Origin: an uncultured Megasphaera sp.
Lineage (GTDB): Bacteria; Bacillota; Negativicutes; Veillonellales; Megasphaeraceae
Direction: 5' to 3'
NCBI GenBank assembly: GCA_934202965.1
Contig: CAKPYN010000006.1
Location: 40,566 to 104,565, forward strand
Length of the DNA: 64,000 bases
Shown here: positions 41,927-51,160 of the stretch, in pieces
Layout: each line of letters begins with the position of its first letter
Numbering within the stretch: position 1 is the first letter of the stretch
Translations under genes and position numbers: made by a program
Notes under the pieces: model-generated
Databases searched by the model: none
What the model saw: only the letters and a program-made list of their open reading frames with translations
What the model was told of the DNA's origin: nothing

Positions 41927-42970
41927 TTACTGAATTACAATTCGCAGTGCGCTTCCCAAGGCTTTATTCAAATTCGATTGCGTTGTTTTTGAAATAGAGC
42001 TTACGGTTAATACGACTTTTTCATTTAAATAATCAACATCTGTATTTACAGACGCATTGGTTGATTCTGTAGCGCGATAAATTTTTTCAGCCTGGGCCAT
42101 TAAATTTTTATAGTCATCATAGCTGTATGTAGCAGATTGTACATAAACAGATTCTGCTGGAATATCTTTATCACCAGCAATGGCCTGTTCCAATTTTTCT
42201 TTGTTTTTCTGTGTCTTGACACCGATGCGCAGTTTATCCCCCTGCCAGTACATAATACCGTCTTTCGCAAATTCTTTTACAGAACCATACGTATCTTTTA
42301 TATCTTTAAATACTTGCGATTCCAAAGAGCCCTGCACTGCCGCCGCTTCTTTGCTGGCAGCCGTATTACTGGTTACAACCCGATACAATACATTGACAGC
42401 TTCACCGCGGGTAACATATTTTTTCGGATTAAATCGATTATACGCACCTGTCATGTACCCTGCTGCACCCAACGTACTAACTGCATCTTTGGCCCATGGC
42501 GAAATGGTTGCACCATCGGCATAGGAAACAGGCTGGCCGCCTACATTGATGCCTTTATAACTCATATAATTATATACAATTACAGCAAATTCTTCCCGCG
42601 TAATTTTTTGTTGCGGCTTAAATGTATTATTGCTGTATCCTTTCATAATCTGTTTATCAACGAGAGAAGAAATGGCACGTTCTGACCAGCGGCCTTTCAC
42701 ATCAGAAAAACCTGCCGTTTTGACAACTGCATTGTCTCCTAACATGTTATTGATAATCGCTGCAATGCCTTCACGCGTAATATCGTCGTTAGGGCGGAAC
42801 TGACCGTTCGTACCGCTGACATAATGATTATCATAAAAATATTCAATCGCCGTTTTGCCCCAATAGGTATCAATATCTTTCATGGGACTTGCAGCAGAGG
42901 CTGCAAAAATGCCGGTACTCATACTGGCAGCTAATGCTGCTACTGCAAAAATTTTGGTATATTTTTTCAT
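41927..42970 (-). CDS. Secreted SLH-domain protein 2
   Basis: A 347-residue envelope protein with a signal peptide (about 1-26, FAASAAS) and three SLH repeats (VSGTNGQFRPNDDITREG, GYSNNTFKPQQKITREEFAV, GAYNRFNPKKYVTRGEAV). The C-terminal domain matches its neighbour (YGSVKEFAKDGIMYWQGDKLRIG), so the pair arose by duplication. It probably anchors to the cell wall or S-layer. It lies 24 bases upstream of SLH protein 1, with likely cotranscription. Confidence 0.9.
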   Translation of the reverse strand: MKKYTKIFAVAALAASMSTGIFAASAASPMKDIDTYWGKTAIEYFYDNHYVSGTNGQFRPNDDITREGIAAIINNMLGDNAVVKTAGFSDVKGRWSERAISSLVDKQIMKGYSNNTFKPQQKITREEFAVIVYNYMSYKGINVGGQPVSYADGATISPWAKDAVSTLGAAGYMTGAYNRFNPKKYVTRGEAVNVLYRVVTSNTAASKEAAAVQGSLESQVFKDIKDTYGSVKEFAKDGIMYWQGDKLRIGVKTQKNKEKLEQAIAGDKDIPAESVYVQSATYSYDDYKNLMAQAEKIYRATESTNASVNTDVDYLNEKVVLTVSSISKTTQSNLNKALGSALRIVIQ

Positions 42971-43101
42971 ATATATCGCTCCTATCTATTTGTAACATAT
43001 GTTTATGTACTTAACGGATTTATGCATATTACATATCTTTATTATTTTATCACACCCGCTAAAAATAGGGAATAGTCCCCTATCGTGATTCACATATCTC
43101 C

Positions 43102-44082
43102 TTAATATTCTTGAAACAAACGCCGTATTTTTTCTACATCATGCGTTTGCAAAAGAGCTAACTGCAGTAAAATTTTTGCTTTTTGCGGCGTCAGCGTATC
43201 CGCACAAAGAAGAGACGCGTATTTAGGCACTACACTGACTATACCTCCCAACGTTCTCGATGCCCGTACCACGATGCATCCTTGGCGTTCTACTTGCTGT
43301 ACAGCTTCCCATACATCATCAGGCATTTGTCCATGTCCTAATCCTGCTAAAACAAGTCCCTCTGCATGAGCTGCTGCCGCTTGTATTAACGAAGTTGTCA
43401 TACCAACATACGCATATACAATAGCAACTGCCGGCAGCTTTTCTTTGCCAGTGCAAGCAAGCTGGGATGAATCGGTATGGCGGCGAAGCGGTGCTTGGTA
43501 AATATGTGGCTGCCCATCCTGCATAAATCCCAAACATCCCATTTGCCGACTCTTAAATGTATCTACGTGAGTTGTATCTGTTTTTTCAACAAATCGTGCG
43601 CTATGAATGACGCCATTCATTACTACAACAACGCCGACCGTTCCCAATACCGGATCCACAGCAGCTTGTACTGCTTCTAATAAATTCAGCGGCCCGTCCG
43701 CACTAACAGCAGTCGAAGGGCGCATTGAGCCAACAAGAACAATGGGTTTATCTGTATGTACTGTCAAATGCAAAAAGTAAGCCGTCTCTTCTAATGAATC
43801 CGTTCCATGCGTAATGACGATACCGTCTATTCCCTTATCATCGGCTGCATTCTGCACCCGTTCAGCCAATGCAATCCAAAGGGATTCGCTCATATTGGAG
43901 CTATCTATATTACAAAATTGTTCACCCGTTACGTCTGCATACTGCGTAATTTCGGGTACAGCAGTCAATAATTCTTCTATCGTTGCTTCACCTGCTTTAT
44001 ACCCCGTCAAATCTTCAGGCGAAGCTGCTTTTCCAGCAATAGTACCGCCACAGGCAATCATATATATATGTTTTTTTTTCAT
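43102..44082 (-). CDS. Asparaginase
   Basis: A 326-residue enzyme hydrolysing L-asparagine to aspartate and ammonia. The first catalytic threonine is in ACGGTIAGKA, and the second triad is THGTDSLEETAYFL with the catalytic Thr-Asp. A lysine follows in KPIVLVGSMRPSTA. No signal peptide is visible, so it is probably cytoplasmic. The ATG at 44082 has an AGGAG ribosome site. It lies downstream of an amino acid permease gene, which could supply substrate, although a terminator separates them. Confidence 0.93.
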   Translation of the reverse strand: MKKKHIYMIACGGTIAGKAASPEDLTGYKAGEATIEELLTAVPEITQYADVTGEQFCNIDSSNMSESLWIALAERVQNAADDKGIDGIVITHGTDSLEETAYFLHLTVHTDKPIVLVGSMRPSTAVSADGPLNLLEAVQAAVDPVLGTVGVVVVMNGVIHSARFVEKTDTTHVDTFKSRQMGCLGFMQDGQPHIYQAPLRRHTDSSQLACTGKEKLPAVAIVYAYVGMTTSLIQAAAAHAEGLVLAGLGHGQMPDDVWEAVQQVERQGCIVVRASRTLGGIVSVVPKYASLLCADTLTPQKAKILLQLALLQTHDVEKIRRLFQEY

Positions 44083-44144
44083 GGTATATACTCCTATCTA
44101 TCATACTATAGTTATTATACTGAATCTTTTTTCATTTGACAAAA

Positions 44145-44176
44145 AAAAGACAGCCCCAATCATTCAGAGCTGTCTT
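44145..44176 (-). terminator. Terminator of the amino acid permease gene
   Basis: AAGACAGC and GCTGTCTT form the stem, followed on the minus strand by TTTTTTTT. Confidence 0.88.
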
Positions 44177-44191
44177 GTCTTACGTATGTGA

Positions 44192-45676
44192 TTAATGAGC
44201 ATGTGTAGAAGAAAGGGAAGATTCGCCGTTTTCCGTATGAGATTCAGTCGATACCGGCATGTCATGATGCAGTATCCCCATTTTTGCTTTCGTAATAATG
44301 CTATGTTTATATCCATAACCAAAATATACACCTAATCCAATGATTAGCCATACTAAGAAACGAATCTGTGTAATCGTTGGCAGCATAATAATCAAAATGC
44401 CGCAGAAGATCATGGCTAAAATAGGAAGTACCGGTACGAAGGGGCATTTAAACGGACGAACTCGATTCGGCTGTCTTTTACGAAGAACCAAAACAGCGCC
44501 AGCAACAATAATAAATGCACCCAGTGTCCCAATGTTAACCATTTCAGCAACAATACCAATTGGTGTAACCCCTGCCAAAATGGATGTAATCGTCGCTACT
44601 AATAAAGAACTGCGAACAGGAACTTTCGTTTTATGACTAATCCTGCCAAAAAACTTAGGTAATAAGCCATCACGAGACATGACAAATAAAATACGGCTCT
44701 GACCAAAGAATAATACCAGTAATACCGATGTTAAACCACAAATTGCACCAACTGATACGACGGCAGCGCCCCAGTGATAGCCGATTGTCTGTAAGGCAAA
44801 TGCTACCGGCGCAGCGACGCTCTTAAACTGCAGATACGGTACGATACCTGTTAAAATACCAGAAACTAAGATGTATAATACAGTGCAGATAACAAGTGAT
44901 AAAATAATACCACGCGGCATAGATTTTTGCGGATTCTTTACTTCTTCAGCTGCTGTGGATACGGCATCAAATCCAATATACGCAAAAAATACAACAGATG
45001 CGCCGGTTAATACGCCTGACCAGCCATACGGCATGAACGGCTGCCAGTTTGAAGCATCGACATGTCCCATGCCTAGAATAATAAATAAAGCAACAACAGC
45101 TAATTTAATGACAACAATTAAATTATTAACAAAACTGCTTTGTGTAACACCACGCATATTAATTAAGCAAATTACCCAAATAATTGCCATCGCCGGCAAA
45201 TTGACAATACCGCCTTCTAAAGGACTTGCCATCAGAAAAGACGGAATGGCAATTCCTAAATTCAAGAAAATATTGGACAAATACGCAGCCCAGCCAATGG
45301 ATACAGCGCTCAGGCCTAAACTATATTCCAGTAGTAAATCCCAACCAATAATCCAGGCCCAAAATTCGCCTAATACAGCATATCCATACGTATATGCACT
45401 GCCGGCCACGGGAATCATGGCAGCAAATTCAGAATAACATAACGCAGCACAGCCGCATGCCAACGCTGCTATAATAAACGAAATAACCAAGGCCGGTCCT
45501 GAAAAGTTAGCCGCTGCAATACCGGTTAATACAAAAATACCGGTGCCTACAATACAACCAATTCCCAGCATCGTCAGGCCAAATGTCCCCAACGTCCGTT
45601 TCATTCCGCCATCTTGCTTGGTCTCTTCCATAAAATCAGCTATGCTTTTGGTTCTAAAAATCCCCGTATTTTTCAT
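44192..45676 (-). CDS. APC-family amino acid permease (YfnA/CAT-like)
   Basis: A 494-residue inner-membrane protein with 12-14 predicted spans. The N-terminal GIGCIVGTGIFVLTGIAA is the APC signature for cationic amino acid transporter relatives, and FFAYIGFDAVSTAAEEVKNP is conserved in YfnA-type permeases. The C-terminal tail is hydrophilic and histidine/serine-rich. The ATG at 45676 has a GGAGGGG ribosome site. The leader contains a terminator-like hairpin. Confidence 0.9.
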   Translation of the reverse strand: MKNTGIFRTKSIADFMEETKQDGGMKRTLGTFGLTMLGIGCIVGTGIFVLTGIAAANFSGPALVISFIIAALACGCAALCYSEFAAMIPVAGSAYTYGYAVLGEFWAWIIGWDLLLEYSLGLSAVSIGWAAYLSNIFLNLGIAIPSFLMASPLEGGIVNLPAMAIIWVICLINMRGVTQSSFVNNLIVVIKLAVVALFIILGMGHVDASNWQPFMPYGWSGVLTGASVVFFAYIGFDAVSTAAEEVKNPQKSMPRGIILSLVICTVLYILVSGILTGIVPYLQFKSVAAPVAFALQTIGYHWGAAVVSVGAICGLTSVLLVLFFGQSRILFVMSRDGLLPKFFGRISHKTKVPVRSSLLVATITSILAGVTPIGIVAEMVNIGTLGAFIIVAGAVLVLRKRQPNRVRPFKCPFVPVLPILAMIFCGILIIMLPTITQIRFLVWLIIGLGVYFGYGYKHSIITKAKMGILHHDMPVSTESHTENGESSLSSTHAH

Positions 45677-45707
45677 ACCAATCCCCTCCTACTATCCCGA
45701 CAAAAAA

Positions 45708-45757
45708 TAAAAAAACACAAGAACACGCTTATCGTAAGCGCACCCTTGCGTTTTTCA
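45708..45757 (-). terminator. Leader terminator upstream of the amino acid permease
   Basis: On the minus strand AAAAACGCAAG pairs with CTTGTGTTTTT, with an inner stem (GCGCTTA/TAAGCGT), followed by TTTATTTTTT. It lies between the promoter at 45804-45831 and the permease start, so it looks like an attenuator. No T-box sequence or known riboswitch core is visible. Confidence 0.75.
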
Positions 45758-45803
45758 TATTTTATTCGTCAAGCATAAGTCATTTCTTACATTTGATAAT
45801 TAT

Positions 45804-45831
45804 ATTATAGCGCTTTTATTTATTTTGTAAA
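45804..45831 (-). promoter_or_regulatory. Promoter of the amino acid permease gene
   Basis: Minus-strand -35 TTTACA (45826-45831), 16-base spacer, perfect -10 TATAAT (45804-45809). Confidence 0.7.
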
Positions 45832-45940
45832 GTGTATTTCGTATTTTTTCTTTATTTATTTAAAATACGCATGTTTTTAACGAATATTTTTCTCGTTTCA
45901 TCCATTCTTTGCTTCTTTCATTCATCATGTCTGCTGCTAT

Positions 45941-45970
45941 TTGCAAAAGGTTAAATTTCTTTGCTATAAT
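45941..45970 (+). promoter_or_regulatory. Promoter of rarD
   Basis: -35 TTGCAA (45941-45946), 18-base spacer, perfect -10 TATAAT (45965-45970). It makes the upstream in-frame start at 45941 impossible. Confidence 0.7.
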
Positions 45971-46003
45971 CATATCATATTTTTAACACGGAGGGACATG
46001 GGA

Positions 46004-46906
46004 ATGAATGTATACATAGGCTATACGCTGCTAGGACAGATTATTTGGGGACTGCTTCCGTTATTTTGGATGCTGCTGCAAGATATTTCAGCATTTTATA
46101 TTTTGGCAACCCGTATCGTTTGGTCGGCTCTTTTTTGTTACGCATTAATTATACAAAAAGGGCTGCTTCCCAAATTAAAAGCCGTCACACAATGCCGACA
46201 CGAATGGCCGTATATAGCCGGCGCCTGCATTATGATTACCCTGAATTGGGGGACTTTTATTTATGCCATGACACATCAGCATATTTTACAGTCTAGTCTG
46301 GCCTACTTTATCAATCCGATTGTTGTCATTTTATTAGGCTCCTTGCTTTTTCACGAAAAGTTGGGAAAACTACAACTATTATCCATTGTATTTGCCATGA
46401 CCGGTCTGGGAATCGCTATCTTTTTGTTTGGACAAATTCCATATATTTCTCTCATCATCTGCGGCTCTTGGGCCTCATACAGTTTATTAAAAAAGAAAAT
46501 ACAATTGGACAGCCAAGTATCTGTATTTATTGAGTCCTTTTCTATGGTTCCCCTTTCACTGCTCTTTATTGGCTGGAGTGAATGGAGCGGTTGTGGCGCC
46601 GCCCAAGTATTTCATGGATGGCAATACTTGCTTTTGCCGGCAACAGGTATTGTAACAGCCGTTCCTATGCTGCTGTTTACAGCCGGCCTCAAAGGCACAC
46701 CCGTTACGGTATCCGGCATCTGCATGTATTTAGCCCCCAGTATTTCCTTAATTATCGGTCTTCTCAGCGGAGAACCGCTGACGCAGCCGCTTTTAGTAAC
46801 CTTTATATTTACATGGATTGCTGTCGCATTATATATTGCCGGTATTTTTAATATGATAAAAAAAATGAAATCAAATGCCCAAGACACGACTATTTCCAGA
46901 TCGTAA
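46004..46906 (+). CDS. rarD: RarD, EamA-family transporter
   Basis: A 300-residue inner-membrane protein of the RarD branch of the DMT superfamily, with ten predicted spans. The N-terminal GYTLLGQIIWGLLPLFWMLL and the LNWGTFIYAMTHQHILQSSLAYFINP block are typical of RarD. The substrate is unknown; relatives were linked to chloramphenicol sensitivity. The ATG at 46004 is chosen for its GGAGG spacing of 9 bases. Confidence 0.9.
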   Translation: MNVYIGYTLLGQIIWGLLPLFWMLLQDISAFYILATRIVWSALFCYALIIQKGLLPKLKAVTQCRHEWPYIAGACIMITLNWGTFIYAMTHQHILQSSLAYFINPIVVILLGSLLFHEKLGKLQLLSIVFAMTGLGIAIFLFGQIPYISLIICGSWASYSLLKKKIQLDSQVSVFIESFSMVPLSLLFIGWSEWSGCGAAQVFHGWQYLLLPATGIVTAVPMLLFTAGLKGTPVTVSGICMYLAPSISLIIGLLSGEPLTQPLLVTFIFTWIAVALYIAGIFNMIKKMKSNAQDTTISRS

Positions 46907-46954
46907 TAAAGATGAAGAACTGCTAAAAAAGAAATATAGCAATATATATACCAT

Positions 46955-47005
46955 AAAAAAGACTCTCTGTGTTAGAATTAAACTTCACAACAGAAAGTCT
47001 TTTTT
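46955..47005. terminator. Bidirectional terminator
   Basis: AAAAAAGACT with TCTGT pairs with ACAGA and AGTCTTTTTT; A and T runs on both sides serve rarD (plus) and the esterase operon (minus). Confidence 0.85.
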
Positions 47006-47039
47006 ATATAACGCTGATTGATTGGAAAATATATGCGTA

Positions 47040-47774
47040 TTATCGATGCATGTTGTTATCAAGCCATTCGATGGCATCTCCCATCATATTGGTCGTAACA
47101 AAATGTCCCAATCCATCATAGGTTAAAAATGTACTGCTAATTTTTTCATTCGCCTGCAATTTTGCCATATATAGGTCTTGTGCATGATTATCGACAACAT
47201 CATCAGCACCGCCATTCAAGGCCAATACAGAACGCCCTTCCAACCGATGCGTATACAAATACGGATCCATTGCTGCCAATTCTCTTATCAAGAAGCGATA
47301 ACTGCGCGGTTTTGCAATATGAAGAGCTGCTCTGAAACGGCGTTCCGATTCATCCCACCATCCGGAACCATTCAAGGCAATAGCTGTACAAAATTCTTGA
47401 TAATGTGTCATCACGCCAAGTGATGTGAATCCTCCCATTGAATGCCCCATGACCGCCAGCGGCACGCCGGGACGCCAGGAAGCGATGTATTTGAGATGCA
47501 TCGGCACTTCGCGAATGTTTTGAAAAATAGTTTGCCAAAATGCACTATACGATGAGGTTGCATTATAATCAATCGTTCCCCGTTCTCCATGATTCACAGC
47601 ATCCGGAATCAACACATCATAACCATAGGATGCTAATATACGGCCTCGTACAGCTTGATATTCTTTTTGCGACGACCAGCCATGATAAAACAGTACGACA
47701 CCCTTAGGCATATCACCACTGCTAATTTGTAAACACGGTATTCCTTCTATATATACGTTCTTTTCTTGAATCAT
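47040..47774 (-). CDS. Alpha/beta hydrolase (esterase-like)
   Basis: A 244-residue alpha/beta hydrolase. The oxyanion-hole segment is FYHGWSS, the nucleophile serine lies in GHSMGGF (near residue 115), the acid in ALNGGADDVVD and the histidine in DGLGHFV. No signal peptide is visible, so it is probably cytosolic. The ATG at 47774 has a GAGGATAT ribosome site. It lies last in the floA/nfeD cluster, 18 bases after a small membrane protein gene. The substrate is not predictable. Confidence 0.85.
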   Translation of the reverse strand: MIQEKNVYIEGIPCLQISSGDMPKGVVLFYHGWSSQKEYQAVRGRILASYGYDVLIPDAVNHGERGTIDYNATSSYSAFWQTIFQNIREVPMHLKYIASWRPGVPLAVMGHSMGGFTSLGVMTHYQEFCTAIALNGSGWWDESERRFRAALHIAKPRSYRFLIRELAAMDPYLYTHRLEGRSVLALNGGADDVVDNHAQDLYMAKLQANEKISSTFLTYDGLGHFVTTNMMGDAIEWLDNNMHR

Positions 47775-47792
47775 TCTATATCCTCACCATCA

Positions 47793-48221
47793 TTATCTAT
47801 TTTTGCTGCGCAGCGCCAATGGTTTATCCAATATCTCTGCCCATACCAGTCCAGCATATATATCTCTGGCTTCCGGTTCCATCATGCTCCAAGGTTCCGG
47901 TTGTACCATATGAGGCACGGTTGAGGCCGTTATGGCTGGTTTTGATTGCACTGTTTCCGGTATCTGTACATTGGACGCCAGTGCCGGTTCCGCTGCATTT
48001 TCTTTTCCTGCTGTCGGTGCCGTCGGATTTTCTTTTTTATCTTGCACAGTCTCTGTTGCTTTTACAGGCTGCTGCAGCGACTGACGCTTTCGTTTTACTT
48101 CCTCTTTCCGAGGCGGAATCGGTATCGGGCCATTTCGCTTGGGATACTTTCGTTTGCGCCGTAGTACGTCCGGCAAAATAGCCGCAGCTGCCATGATGAC
48201 AATAAGCCAAACATAATCCAT
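47793..48221 (-). CDS. Uncharacterised membrane-anchored protein downstream of floA
   Basis: A 142-residue protein with one N-terminal membrane span (about 3-17). A basic proline-rich stretch (RRKRKYPKRNGPIPIPPRKEE) and a low-complexity linker rich in T, A, P and K follow. The short conserved-looking C-terminus (IYAGLVWAEILDKPLALR) is probably the interaction segment. It lies 8 bases after floA and before the esterase. I know no family for it. Confidence 0.72.
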   Translation of the reverse strand: MDYVWLIVIMAAAAILPDVLRRKRKYPKRNGPIPIPPRKEEVKRKRQSLQQPVKATETVQDKKENPTAPTAGKENAAEPALASNVQIPETVQSKPAITASTVPHMVQPEPWSMMEPEARDIYAGLVWAEILDKPLALRSKNR

Positions 48222-48229
48222 ACCTTCAC

Positions 48230-49276
48230 CTACTTCGTTTTTGTATCTTCATTCGGCCGGTTTGGATGCGTTTCTTCGGCCGGGGCAGCCGGTTTTGCCT
48301 TAGGTACGCCTGCTTGGGCTACAGCTGTCCGCATTTGTGTATCTGCCATAATATTTTTCATATTATAGTAGTCCATGACGCCTAATGTGCCATCTCGCAG
48401 GGCCTGCGCCAACGCTAAAGGTACTTCCGCTTGGGCTTCTACTACTTTTGCCTGCATTTCCTGCGTATATGCCTGCATTTCCTGTTCTTTTGCAACCGCC
48501 ATGGCCCGTCGTTCTTCTGCTTTTGCCTGGGCAATTTGCTTATCTGCCTCGGCTTGATCAGTTTGAAGACGCGCGCCAATATTACGACCCACATCGACAT
48601 CAGCAATATCAATAGAAAGGATTTCAAACGCAGTGCCCGCATCCAATCCTTTACTTAATACAGTTTTAGAAATTTCATCTGGATTTTCCAATACCTGCGA
48701 ATGATCTGCCGCCGAGCCAACACTGGTAACAATTCCTTCCCCAACGCGGGCAATAACCGTCGCTTCGCCGGCACCGCCGACCAGGCGATCAATATTAGCA
48801 CGAACCGTGACACGCGCACGGACTTTCAGTTCAATACCGTTTTGCGCTACTGCAGAAATAAAGGGCGTTTCAATCACTTTTGGATTGACACTCATCTGTA
48901 CCGCTTCCAGTACATCTCGGCCGGCCAAATCAATAGCGCACGCGCGTTCAAATGTCAGGGACATCGTAGCCCGATGAGCTGCAATTAATGCATCTACCAC
49001 GCGATCGACATCGCCGCCAGCTAGATAATGTGCTTCCAGCTGATTAACATTGACATCTAATCCGGCTTTATTCGCTTTGACAAGGGGCAGAATAATCTTG
49101 GACGGAACAACACGCCGCAAACGCATGCCAATTAGATTCACAATGCCGACAGATACACCGGCTGCCATGGCAGAAATCCATAAGCCAATCGGTACAAAAT
49201 GTAAAAACAGTGAAACCACTACAATAGCGGCAACAATGATACTTAAAGGTACGGCAAGTATCGTTAAAATAGACAT
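48230..49276 (-). CDS. floA: Flotillin-like protein FloA
   Basis: This 348-residue bacterial flotillin organises functional membrane microdomains. Two hydrophobic hairpin segments occupy about residues 3-45. The PHB-like domain follows ([36 protein letters not shown] block), and a heptad-rich coiled coil with EA repeats lies at about 255-295. An AGGAGG precedes the ATG. The classical partner NfeD gene is immediately upstream. Confidence 0.92.
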   Translation of the reverse strand: MSILTILAVPLSIIVAAIVVVSLFLHFVPIGLWISAMAAGVSVGIVNLIGMRLRRVVPSKIILPLVKANKAGLDVNVNQLEAHYLAGGDVDRVVDALIAAHRATMSLTFERACAIDLAGRDVLEAVQMSVNPKVIETPFISAVAQNGIELKVRARVTVRANIDRLVGGAGEATVIARVGEGIVTSVGSAADHSQVLENPDEISKTVLSKGLDAGTAFEILSIDIADVDVGRNIGARLQTDQAEADKQIAQAKAEERRAMAVAKEQEMQAYTQEMQAKVVEAQAEVPLALAQALRDGTLGVMDYYNMKNIMADTQMRTAVAQAGVPKAKPAAPAEETHPNRPNEDTKTK

Positions 49277-49294
49277 AAAAACCTCCTTTGTATC

Positions 49295-50602
49295 TTACAC
49301 ATCTCGTTTCGGAATGGGCTCTACCGTAATGCAGTATCCCGTAACGCTAATAACACGAATATCGGTATCTCTGCAAATATACTCACTGCCGGCTGCTTTG
49401 GCTTCTACGCGTTTACCGTCAATTCGCACAAAACCGCCAGGTTTTAAATCCGTAATGGTTCGTCCGCGTTTATATAAATATTGACTTTTATCTTCATGCG
49501 ACGTATACCCTTTTTCTTGGGTAGAACGCGTTCGCAAGGTAACTTTTGACAATAAGCGGCTCTTTGGCAATCGTTTGCCAATACAATAAAAAAGCAGCAC
49601 TGCCAATACGGTACCACCGGCTAATATATAAACCGCATCAATGGTCGCGCCCAGCATAAAAAACAAACTGCCGAACAGCAGCAGTACACCGAGGACACCA
49701 AAAACACCGACCCCCGGCGACACGAGTTCCAATGCAATACAAGCAAAACTGCCGATAAACGCAACTAATACTTTGATATCATCCGTCAGCGATTCATCAC
49801 CGGATACCCATAAAATACCACCCAAGACGATTGCTGTCACTAATCCTACACCGATACCGGCTGTCTTAATTTCCAAAAATACAGCTGCTAGAATGCATGC
49901 AATAAAAATCATGCGGACATATTCATTTTGCAGGATACCTACAATCATATCCTTCCAGTTTCGTTCTTCATATTGTGTTTTAGCATCGCCCATACTAAAA
50001 AAACGCAACGCATCTTCTGGCGTATCCGCCGTTCCTTCCGATACATTTAACTCTTTGGCCTGTTTATCTGTCAGTGATAAAATCGTTCCCGGCTCTGCAT
50101 AATCCGGAAATCCTGCTGCCTTATCTACCATCGCTTCGGCCACGCTGGGATTATGGCCCATTGCACCTGCCGTAGCACTGAATTCTGATTTGAGTACAGC
50201 AATATTTTTCTCTGTATTGGGAATCGGCTCGGCCGCGCCAATACTGCTACCCGGTGCCATGATAATATGCCGACACGACAAGGCAATCAATGCTCCTGCA
50301 GACCAGGCACGGGACATCACATACGCAATCGTTGGCAACGATGTCTGTTGCAGCATGTCACGTATTTTCAACGCACTGGCAACGTTTCCCCCTTGTGTAT
50401 TAATCAGCACCATAACCGCCTTGTCCTGCTGTTCTTCCGCTTGTGTAATACCCCGCTGTACTAACGCAGCCTGACTGCCGTCAATGTCTCCGGTAATCAT
50501 GATAGCCCGTACAGTATCGGCTGCCAGCGTTTGTGGTACAACAGCGACAGCCAGGCAGCACACACTCACAAGGCATATACACACACGTATAATGAATGTC
50601 AT
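49295..50602 (-). CDS. Membrane-bound NfeD-like ClpP-class serine protease
   Basis: A 435-residue membrane protease (YqeZ type). A signal peptide (about 1-27) is followed by a ClpP-like serine protease domain (about 30-200) with the nucleophile in AWSAGALIAL and GSSIGAAEP. Four to five membrane spans (about 225-345) and a C-terminal OB-fold NfeD domain (about 370-435) complete it. It pairs with FloA in controlling membrane protein quality and microdomains. AGGAGG precedes the ATG. Confidence 0.9.
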   Translation of the reverse strand: MTFIIRVCICLVSVCCLAVAVVPQTLAADTVRAIMITGDIDGSQAALVQRGITQAEEQQDKAVMVLINTQGGNVASALKIRDMLQQTSLPTIAYVMSRAWSAGALIALSCRHIIMAPGSSIGAAEPIPNTEKNIAVLKSEFSATAGAMGHNPSVAEAMVDKAAGFPDYAEPGTILSLTDKQAKELNVSEGTADTPEDALRFFSMGDAKTQYEERNWKDMIVGILQNEYVRMIFIACILAAVFLEIKTAGIGVGLVTAIVLGGILWVSGDESLTDDIKVLVAFIGSFACIALELVSPGVGVFGVLGVLLLFGSLFFMLGATIDAVYILAGGTVLAVLLFYCIGKRLPKSRLLSKVTLRTRSTQEKGYTSHEDKSQYLYKRGRTITDLKPGGFVRIDGKRVEAKAAGSEYICRDTDIRVISVTGYCITVEPIPKRDV

Positions 50603-50620
50603 AAGACCTCCTTTACTGCA

Positions 50621-51016
50621 TTACGGTTCTTGTTTTTTTAGCCATTGAAAATATCCTGCCTGCTGCAAACGCTGCAGTTCTTCTGGTGACAGCGAATGGG
50701 CTGCCTGTTTTTCCAAATCTTCCAAGGGCTTATTTTCCATGCTGTGAATTCGTTCTACTACGGCTTCATATACCGTTGGCGGCTTATTTTCTTTAATCCA
50801 TTCTAACATATGATCCAACCACTTGCGGCAGGTCCAAGCTTCTGCGCCCAAATTATGACCACGCAATATGCGAACTTGTTCCTGTTCAGGAATTTTAGCC
50901 AAGAACCAATTCCATTTTTCCCGTGCAATAAGATACTGATACATCTCATCTATAGCGCGAATGTGACGATCATGCAGTTCGAGCGTGTATCGCGACCAAA
51001 ATAGACTGAGTGTCAT
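50621..51016 (-). CDS. Uncharacterised protein upstream of nfeD
   Basis: A 131-residue soluble protein, helical and rich in tryptophan and glutamate (ARE-KWNWFLAKIPEQEQVR, WTCRKWLDHMLEWIKENKPP). It ends in a short QYFQWLKKQEP-like tail. I do not recognise the family. The ATG at 51016 has a GGAGG ribosome site; the longer upstream frame has none. It is the first gene of the nfeD-floA cluster, 18 bases before nfeD. Confidence 0.7.
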   Translation of the reverse strand: MTLSLFWSRYTLELHDRHIRAIDEMYQYLIAREKWNWFLAKIPEQEQVRILRGHNLGAEAWTCRKWLDHMLEWIKENKPPTVYEAVVERIHSMENKPLEDLEKQAAHSLSPEELQRLQQAGYFQWLKKQEP

Positions 51017-51098
51017 ATTGACTACCTCCAATATGCAAATATTTAACACACTATTCTTATACAATTCGATATTATAGCAAAAAATCCTTTTTATTTCA

Positions 51099-51142
51099 GC
51101 AAAAAAAGTCCCGATTCTATACATTCCGTATAAAATCGGGAT
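51099..51142 (-). terminator. Terminator of the permease-dehydrogenase fusion operon
   Basis: ATCCCGATT pairs with AATCGGGAC-like arms around an inner TATAC/GTATA stem; a run of T follows on the minus strand. Confidence 0.82.
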
Positions 51143-51160
51143 CGTGCACTTCATTTCTGA

